A stretch of 64,000 nucleotides of DNA, taken from Rudaea sp. (GTDB taxonomy: Bacteria > Pseudomonadota > Gammaproteobacteria > Xanthomonadales > Rhodanobacteraceae). Below are positions 58,795 through 64,000 of this stretch, piece after piece. Numbering within the stretch: the first letter of the stretch is position 1; every line of letters starts with the position of its first letter. The translations under genes were made by a program, and so were the position numbers. The notes beneath the pieces were generated by a model. The model saw only the letters and a list, made by a program, of their open reading frames with translations, was not told the origin of the DNA and did no database searches. The stretch covers positions 265,380 through 329,379 of the forward strand of contig JARLJU010000236.1 of NCBI GenBank assembly GCA_031291055.1, given 5' to 3'.

Positions 58795-59733
58795 ATGATC
58801 TACCAGAACATACTCGAAACCATCGGCCGCACACCGATCGTGCGCATCAACAAGCTGGCGCCGAAAGGCGTGGACATGTACGTCAAGGTCGAGGCCTTCA
58901 ATCCGATGTCCTCGGTGAAGGATCGCCTCGCCATCGGCATAATTCTCGATGCCGAGGCCAGGGGCACGCTCAAGCCAGGACAGACCGTGGTCGAGGCAAC
59001 TTCGGGCAATACCGGCATCGCCCTGGCGATGGTCTGCGCGGCGAAAGGCTATCCCTTCGTCGCGTTCATGACCGAAACGTTTTCGGTGGAGCGGCGCAAA
59101 CTGATGCGCGCGTTCGGCGCCAAGGTGATACTCACTGCCGCGGCCGAACGCGGCACGGGCATGATCAAGCGCGCCGAGGAGTACGCGAAAAAGCACGGCG
59201 CATTTCTCGCGCGCCAATTCGAGAACGAGGCAAACCCGGCCTACCATCGCAGCACGACCGGGCCGGAAATCCTGCTGGATTTCGCCGGCAAGCGCCTTAA
59301 CTGGTTCGTCACCGGCTGGGGCACGGGCGGCACGCTGACCGGCGCCGGCGAAATGATCAAGCTGGCGCGTCCCGACGTGAAAATCATCGCGACCGAACCG
59401 GCCGGCGCCGCGATGCTCAGCGGCGCCGAGTGGCAACCACACAAGATCCAGGGCTGGACGCCGAACCTGATTCCCGGCGTGCTCAACCGCAAGATCGCCG
59501 ATCAGATCCTGCCAGTCACCGACGTGGTCGCGCGCGATACCGCGCGCGAGCTGGCGAAACACGAGGGTATCTTCTGCGGCATTTCCTCCGGCGGTACGTT
59601 TGCCGCCGCGCTGGAAGTCGCCAAGCAGGCCAGAACCGGTGACGTGATCCTGGCCATGCTGCCGGATACCGGAGAGCGCTATCTGTCGACGTTCCTGTTT
59701 GAAGGCGTCAACGAAGGAACGGATGAGGAATAG
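58795..59733 (+). CDS. cysK: Cysteine synthase
   Basis: PLP enzyme that makes L-cysteine from O-acetylserine and sulfide. The PLP lysine is in MSSVKDRLAIG, the substrate loop is EATSGNTGIALA, the phosphate loop is TGWGTGGTLTG, and the C-terminal CGISSGG is present. The length of 312 aa fits the O-acetylserine sulfhydrylase group. ATG 58795 has GAGGG seven bases upstream. Confidence 0.93.
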   Translation: MIYQNILETIGRTPIVRINKLAPKGVDMYVKVEAFNPMSSVKDRLAIGIILDAEARGTLKPGQTVVEATSGNTGIALAMVCAAKGYPFVAFMTETFSVERRKLMRAFGAKVILTAAAERGTGMIKRAEEYAKKHGAFLARQFENEANPAYHRSTTGPEILLDFAGKRLNWFVTGWGTGGTLTGAGEMIKLARPDVKIIATEPAGAAMLSGAEWQPHKIQGWTPNLIPGVLNRKIADQILPVTDVVARDTARELAKHEGIFCGISSGGTFAAALEVAKQARTGDVILAMLPDTGERYLSTFLFEGVNEGTDEE

Positions 59734-59760
59734 TGCGGGCGGACGAGGGCGTGCAGGCGT

Positions 59761-60021
59761 CTAGCGCCGCCTGCGCGCGCGCATTCCGCGCAACATGCCG
59801 TAGATGCTGATCCCCACCCAGCATGTTTCGATCACGAACGCGGAAAGGTTGAAGTCATGGACCAGTGACAACAGCACCGCACCGGCACCGAGCGCGTTGA
59901 GCAATTGATAGACAAATGCATCGCCGCGCAACTTGCCGGCCTGCAGCAGGAAAAATGCCCACAGCATCACGGCGACCCCGAGCAGGCCGATCCAGTCGAA
60001 CCAGTGCAGACCAAGACTCAT
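59761..60021 (-). CDS. Small membrane protein, CBU_0592-like
   Basis: 86 aa with three hydrophobic helices (WIGLLGVAVMLWAFFLL, FVYQLLNALGAGAVLLSL, FVIETCWVGISIYGML) and a basic RRRR tail, as in the CBU_0592 family of unknown function. Its ATG overlaps the rlmB stop (4 bp), so it is the last gene of the rnr-rlmB unit. Confidence 0.82.
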   Translation of the reverse strand: MSLGLHWFDWIGLLGVAVMLWAFFLLQAGKLRGDAFVYQLLNALGAGAVLLSLVHDFNLSAFVIETCWVGISIYGMLRGMRARRRR

Positions 60022-60764
60022 GCGCCGCCGCGCTGGCGCAGGGCCTCGAACAGCGCGACGCCAGTCGCGACCGAGACGTTCAGGCTCTCCACGCTGCCGC
60101 GCATAGGGATATGCGCCACGAAATCGCAGGACTCGCGCGTCAGCCGGCGCATGCCCTCGCCTTCGCTGCCCACGACGATCGCGAGCGGCCCCTTCAGGTC
60201 GAGTTTGTAGAAATCCTGCTCCACATCGCCGGCGAGGCCGACCAGCCAGACGCCGCGATCCTTCAGCGCCTTGAGCGTGCGTGCCAGATTGGTCACGGCG
60301 AAAAACGCGATTCTATCGGCAGCCCCCGAAGACGCGCGACGCACCGTGGGAGTGATGCCGGCGGCCTTGTCCTTGGGTACGACGACCGCAGTGACGCCGG
60401 CGGCTTCCGCGCTGCGCAGGCAGGCACCGAGATTGTGCGGATCGGTCACACCATCGAGCACCAGAAGAAAAGTATCTTTTTCTTGTTTGTCCACAAGTTC
60501 GTAAAGTTCACTCTCGCTGCGTGGCGGCGGCGCCTTGTAGCGTGCGACGGCGCCCTGATGGCGCGCGCCGCCGGTCATGCGATCGAGCGCCTCGCGCGGA
60601 CGCGAATGCGGCTTGAGCCCGAGATCCCGTGCGCGCTCGGACAACTCCTTGATGCGCGCGTTCTGGCTGTCGGATTCAAAATACAGCTCGAGGATGTTCT
60701 TCGGATCGTGGGTCAGCGCGGCCTCGATCGAATGAATGCCGAACAGCAATTCGCCGGCGCTCAT
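60018..60764 (-). CDS. rlmB: 23S rRNA 2'-O-methyltransferase RlmB
   Basis: SpoU-family enzyme expected to methylate G2251 of 23S rRNA. It has an N-terminal substrate-binding domain (LLFGIHSIEAAL). The knotted SAM domain contains DPHNLGACLRSAEAAGV, VVGSEGEGMRR and IPMRGSVESLNVSVATG. At 248 aa it is full length. ATG 60764 overlaps the rnr stop. Confidence 0.94.
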   Translation of the reverse strand: MSAGELLFGIHSIEAALTHDPKNILELYFESDSQNARIKELSERARDLGLKPHSRPREALDRMTGGARHQGAVARYKAPPPRSESELYELVDKQEKDTFLLVLDGVTDPHNLGACLRSAEAAGVTAVVVPKDKAAGITPTVRRASSGAADRIAFFAVTNLARTLKALKDRGVWLVGLAGDVEQDFYKLDLKGPLAIVVGSEGEGMRRLTRESCDFVAHIPMRGSVESLNVSVATGVALFEALRQRGGA

Positions 60765-63130
60765 TTGCGCTTCTTCCCGGAAGTCGACTTGCCGGTTTCA
60801 ATCGTCTCCGCCCCGCCCTGGACCAGACGGAAATCGATCTTGCGATCTTCCAGGCTCGCACGCAGCACCTGCACGCGGACAGCGTCGCCGAGACGGAATT
60901 TCAATCCGCGCCGTTCACCGCTCAGAAGATGCCGGATCGGATCGAAATGATAGTAATCGTTCGGCAACTGGGTGATGTGCACCAGGCCGCTGACCTGCGA
61001 TTCGGTCAGCTCGACGAACAAGCCGAACGAGGTCACTCCGGAAACGATGCCGTCGAACTCGCTGCCGACATGCTTCTCCATCCACGCACACTTGTAGCGC
61101 TCGTCGACATCGCGCTCCGCTTCGTCGGCGCGGCGCTCGTTCTGCGAACAGTGCGTCGCCAGCGCAGCCATCTCGCTCGGACTGTAGGTGTAGTCGGACG
61201 GCTTGCCCTTGCCCAGCGCATAACGGATGGCGCGGTGGACGAGCAGATCCGGGTAGCGCCGGATCGGCGATGTGAAATGTGCGTACGCATCCAGCGCGAG
61301 GCCGAAATGCCCGGAATTCTCCGGGCTGTAGACCGCCAGCGATTGCGAACGCAGCAGCACCGACTGAATCAGGCCGGCATCTGCGCGCTTGCTGATTTTC
61401 TTCAGCAGGGCCGAAAAGTCCGCGGGCCTGACCTCCGCATGCGGCGGCATGCGCAAACCGAATTCGCGCAGGAATTCGAGCAGGTCCTCGTACTTGGATT
61501 CCGGCGGCGGCGCATGCACTCGATACAGTGCGGGAATCTTGTGCCGGTCCAGATACCTTGCGGCTTCGACGTTCGCCGCGATCATGCATTCCTCGATCAG
61601 CTTGTGCGCATCGTTGCGCGCTTCGGCACCGAGTTGCACGATCTCGCCCGATGGCGCCAGGCGGAACTTCACCTCGCGGCTGTCGAAATCGATCGCGCCG
61701 CGGCGCTGGCGCGCCTTCGCCAGCAGTTTGTACAACTGGTGCAGATGCTCCAGTTGCGGCAGGACATCGGCAAGTTCCGCACGTGCGTCGGCGTTGTTCT
61801 CACCGAGCGCCTGCCAAACGCGCGTGTAGGTCAGGCGCGCATGCGAGCGCATCACGGCCGTACAGAATTTGGATCTCGTCACTTCGCCATCGAAGCCGAC
61901 GTGCATTTCGCAGACCATGCACAGGCGTTCGACTTTCGGATTCAGCGAACAGATGCCGTTGGAAAGCGTTTCCGGCAGCATGGGAACGACGAAACCCGGG
62001 AAATACACCGAGGTCGAGCGCTTCTGCGCCTCGTCGTCGAGTCCCGTGCCGGGACGCACGTAATGCGATACATCGGCAATCGCAACGATCAGGCGAAAAC
62101 CGCCGTTGACCGGCTCGGCGAACACGGCGTCGTCGAAATCGCGCGCATCTTCGCCGTCGATCGTAACCAGGGGCAGTTTGCGCAAATCAGCGCGCCCACC
62201 GATTTCTTCGTTCGTCACCTGCGGCTCGACCTGCGCGGCTTCATGCAGCGCCGCATCGGGCCACTCCTGCGGCAAGCCGTGACTGGCGATTGCCATTTCC
62301 ACAATGAGCGAAGGAGTCAGGCGCTCGCCGAGGACACTGACCACTTCGCCGATCGGGCCGCGCTGTGCCGTCGGCGGCTGGATGATTTCCGCTACGACGA
62401 TCTGGCCGGAGCGCGCGCCGCGATCCTTGCCCGGCGGAATCAGGATGTCCTGGTGCATGCGCCGGTCGTCCGGAGCGACGACGACGACGCCGTTGTCGAC
62501 GACGATGCGGCCGACAATGCGCGACGCGCGACGCTCAAGCACTTCGACAATCGCGCCCTGCTTGCGCCCACGGCGATCCAGGCCAATGATGCTGAGCAAT
62601 ACGCGATCGCCGTGCATCACCTTGCGCATCTCGGCAGGGGAAATATAGACATCGTCGCCACCGGCTTCCGGCCGCAGGAAGCCGAAGCCCTCGGCGTTGG
62701 CGATGATCGTGCCGGGGATAAGATCGAGTTTCTGCGCCACGCCATAGCCGCCGCGCCGGTTCTGCAGCAGCTGCCCATCGCGCAACATCGCCGCCAAGCG
62801 CTTGGTCAAGGCCTCGAAATCGCGCGGGTCGGTCAGGCCCAGTTCCTGCGCCAGCGTCTCGGTATTGAGCAACTGCGCACGTTCGCTCAAAAAGGCGAGG
62901 ATCGCCTCGCGACTCGGGATTGGATGCTCATACCGCTGCGCCTCGCGCTGCGCCTGCGGGTCGTGTTTTCCGGGCACCACTTTGCGCGTCGTGCCGTGCG
63001 GCTTGCTCGCGGCCGGCTGGCCGTGCCGCGCGGATTTCGCTGCGGGCCAGGGGGCCGGATCCGGCATCCAGCCAGGGCGCTTCGGCGGCGCCTTGCCGCC
63101 GGATTTCGGAGTTTTGTTCGGTCGTTTCAC
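60761..63130 (-). CDS. rnr: Ribonuclease R
   Basis: Processive 3'-5' exoribonuclease for structured RNA. Order: a basic N-terminal extension, a winged-helix and cold-shock part, the RNB catalytic domain with TIDGEDARDFDDAVFAE, an S1 domain, and a short Lys-rich tail (SGKKRK). At 789 aa it is typical. The start is GTG 63130 with AGGGA upstream. It leads the rnr-rlmB-CBU_0592 operon, joined by ATGA overlaps. Confidence 0.96.
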   Translation of the reverse strand: MKRPNKTPKSGGKAPPKRPGWMPDPAPWPAAKSARHGQPAASKPHGTTRKVVPGKHDPQAQREAQRYEHPIPSREAILAFLSERAQLLNTETLAQELGLTDPRDFEALTKRLAAMLRDGQLLQNRRGGYGVAQKLDLIPGTIIANAEGFGFLRPEAGGDDVYISPAEMRKVMHGDRVLLSIIGLDRRGRKQGAIVEVLERRASRIVGRIVVDNGVVVVAPDDRRMHQDILIPPGKDRGARSGQIVVAEIIQPPTAQRGPIGEVVSVLGERLTPSLIVEMAIASHGLPQEWPDAALHEAAQVEPQVTNEEIGGRADLRKLPLVTIDGEDARDFDDAVFAEPVNGGFRLIVAIADVSHYVRPGTGLDDEAQKRSTSVYFPGFVVPMLPETLSNGICSLNPKVERLCMVCEMHVGFDGEVTRSKFCTAVMRSHARLTYTRVWQALGENNADARAELADVLPQLEHLHQLYKLLAKARQRRGAIDFDSREVKFRLAPSGEIVQLGAEARNDAHKLIEECMIAANVEAARYLDRHKIPALYRVHAPPPESKYEDLLEFLREFGLRMPPHAEVRPADFSALLKKISKRADAGLIQSVLLRSQSLAVYSPENSGHFGLALDAYAHFTSPIRRYPDLLVHRAIRYALGKGKPSDYTYSPSEMAALATHCSQNERRADEAERDVDERYKCAWMEKHVGSEFDGIVSGVTSFGLFVELTESQVSGLVHITQLPNDYYHFDPIRHLLSGERRGLKFRLGDAVRVQVLRASLEDRKIDFRLVQGGAETIETGKSTSGKKRK

Positions 63131-63258
63131 TCACTGATTCCCTGTAATTGCTGCGCGCAGGGTGGCGGACATAAGCCGCCAATGCAAGCCGCGATTGACA
63201 ACTCGCGGCGCGCTCAGTATTGTTCCTGGCCCTGCGCCAAGCGCAGCGTCGCACACCT

Positions 63259-63343
63259 GCCCGGGTGGCGGAATTGGTAGACGCACTAGCTTCAGGTGCT
63301 AGCGATGCAAGTCGTGGAGGTTCGAGTCCTCTCCCGGGCACCA
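63259..63343 (+). tRNA. tRNA-Leu (anticodon CAG)
   Basis: Acceptor stem GCCCGGG/CCCGGGC ends in an encoded CCA. The anticodon stem CTAGC/GCTAG holds loop TTCAGGT, giving CAG at 63293-63295. A long variable arm, typical of leucine tRNA, and GGTTCGAGTCC in the T arm complete the cloverleaf. A terminator follows. Confidence 0.95.
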
Positions 63344-63388
63344 TCACACTGTTTCACCCTGTCCCACAGAGTCCCAGAGAAACCTCTA

Positions 63389-63414
63389 AAACCGCGCCAT
63401 GACGCGGTTTTTTT
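63389..63414 (+). terminator. Rho-independent terminator of tRNA-Leu
   Basis: Eight-base stem AAACCGCG/CGCGGTTT (63389-63396 with 63403-63410), loop CCATGA, and a T-run to 63414, 46 nt after the tRNA. Confidence 0.9.
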
Positions 63415-63602
63415 GTGCCACAGCGTCCCTATCGGTCCCGTTGCATCCCGCGCATTGTAGCCAATGCCGTCGCACGCAAGCTTCGCGACGCCCCATAGGC
63501 GCCAACGTCTGAGGTAAGTGGCCGCAGCCCACGGTGCACATGATTTTATCGCAACTACTCCGCAGCGGTCTGCGCGAGCGAATAATTTGACACCAAAGCG
63601 AC

Positions 63603-63836
63603 CTATTTGACCGTGGTTCCCTGACGTCTTGCGCGATAGCCCACCGCCGCCCAAGCAACAACAATTGCAACAAGCGTCAGGTGGCAAAAAATTAGGAGCC
63701 AGTACATTGCTGGACTTGAATATCGCTCGTACCTTTGAAGCTTGCCAAAGGCCACGCCAGTCGAAAATTCCACGGCAACTAGTGCAGTAAAGATGAGGAC
63801 GAGTGCGCCTTGAAGCCAAGGTAGAACACTTTTCAA
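63603..63836 (-). CDS. 77-aa two-helix membrane protein
   Basis: Unrecognised. Two hydrophobic helices (LQGALVLIFTALVAVEF, AMYWLLIFCHLTLVAIVVAWAAV) are joined by a short loop, with a basic tail. The start is TTG 63836 with GGAG about eight bases upstream; GTG 63830 is the alternative. The gene is less GC-rich than the rest, and the 259-nt gap between tRNA-Leu and its stop has no gene. It lies 22 nt after GTTAGGC on its own strand, as a gene cassette would. Confidence 0.55.
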   Translation of the reverse strand: MKSVLPWLQGALVLIFTALVAVEFSTGVAFGKLQRYERYSSPAMYWLLIFCHLTLVAIVVAWAAVGYRARRQGTTVK

Positions 63837-63858
63837 TTTACTGCTCCATCCCTGTGGT

Positions 63859-64000
63859 GCCTAACGCTTATGTCTTGGAATATCCGTACTCTAATCGTCG
63901 AGAGCCCGGTGTGCGAGCCCGATAACGCTTTGGTGTAAACGGCACCGTAGCTCAGCAAGGGGCCGCACACCGGATCTCACGTTTTACGCCCGAACAGTTG
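63859..64000 (-). other. Candidate integron attC-like hairpin, cut by window edge
   Basis: On the minus strand the site ends with GTTAGGC (63865-63859), fitting the attC R' consensus GTTRRRY. Upstream, arms at 63896-63920 and 63960-63981 pair over about 21 bp with several unpaired bases on one arm, as attC extrahelical bases do. The window's last four bases read CAAC on the minus strand, which could be the end of R''. The L boxes are not clear. Confidence 0.3.

Noticed and set aside
60929..63280. 783-codon open frame on the plus strand opposite rnr
   Set aside because: It mirrors rnr, has low-complexity Arg/His-rich translation with no motif, and is typical of high-GC antisense shadows.
63344..63602. 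tRNA-Leu 3' end as an integrative-element attachment site
   Set aside because: No second copy of the tRNA 3' end and no integrase gene is visible in the remaining 650 bp.

Overview
The window looks like the chromosome of a high-GC gammaproteobacterium of the Xanthomonadales, probably near Rhodanobacteraceae. The order truA-trpF-trpB, a FimV/HubP protein, rnfB-nth, an sco-psd pair and prmB-aroC-asd support this, as do several genes that start 6-9 nt after a -10 box. The lineage is inferred from gene content, not from a search. Almost all of the sequence is dense housekeeping DNA with few long gaps. There is no phage, insertion sequence or CRISPR array.

Layout. 1-8.7 kb, minus strand: trpB, trpF, truA, fimV, asd, aroC, prmB. 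8.7-16.7 kb: sco and psd, a small conserved hypothetical, a lipoprotein lytic transglycosylase, a membrane-TPR protein behind a leaderless mini-ORF, greB, a DUF3025 protein and rimO. 17-19 kb: a TPR-GGDEF diguanylate cyclase. 19.2-26.8 kb: a ten-gene, almost fully overlapping operon built around pyroglutamate (5-oxoproline): dienelactone hydrolase, HIT protein, pxpB, pxpC, pxpA, a MocA-like nucleotidyltransferase, an XdhC-like protein, the two DUF969/DUF979 transporter subunits and pcp. Pcp would free pyroglutamate from peptides, the DUF969/DUF979 pair would import it and PxpABC would open it to glutamate. Why two molybdenum-cofactor-type proteins lie in the middle is unexplained.

26.9-34.8 kb: two small exported proteins, dcd, apbC, a DUF2147 protein, a wax-ester synthase/DGAT with two alpha/beta hydrolases, and an M20 peptidase with a repeat-built signal peptide. 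34.9-37.1 kb: metG, whose anticodon-binding part is an in-frame low-GC patch. 37.2-38.9 kb: two surface-type proteins, one with a C-terminal sorting-like anchor and one collagen-like. 39-41 kb: a metallo-beta-lactamase-fold protein and a glycosyltransferase.

41.4-52.1 kb: an expanded kdp potassium-uptake locus. It has two T-rich direct repeats that match the KdpE operator pattern, three tiny membrane peptides (the third is KdpF), kdpA, kdpB, a small ORF, an outer-membrane beta-barrel protein, kdpC, a kup remnant that keeps only its two ends, then kdpD and kdpE. rnfB-nth follow. 53.4-63.1 kb: a porin, RNase T, an FmdB-type zinc ribbon, an S9 prolyl oligopeptidase, cysK, a small membrane protein, rlmB and rnr. 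The right end has tRNA-Leu(CAG) with its terminator, a small membrane ORF, and a long imperfect hairpin next to GTTAGGC that may be an integron attC site cut by the window edge.
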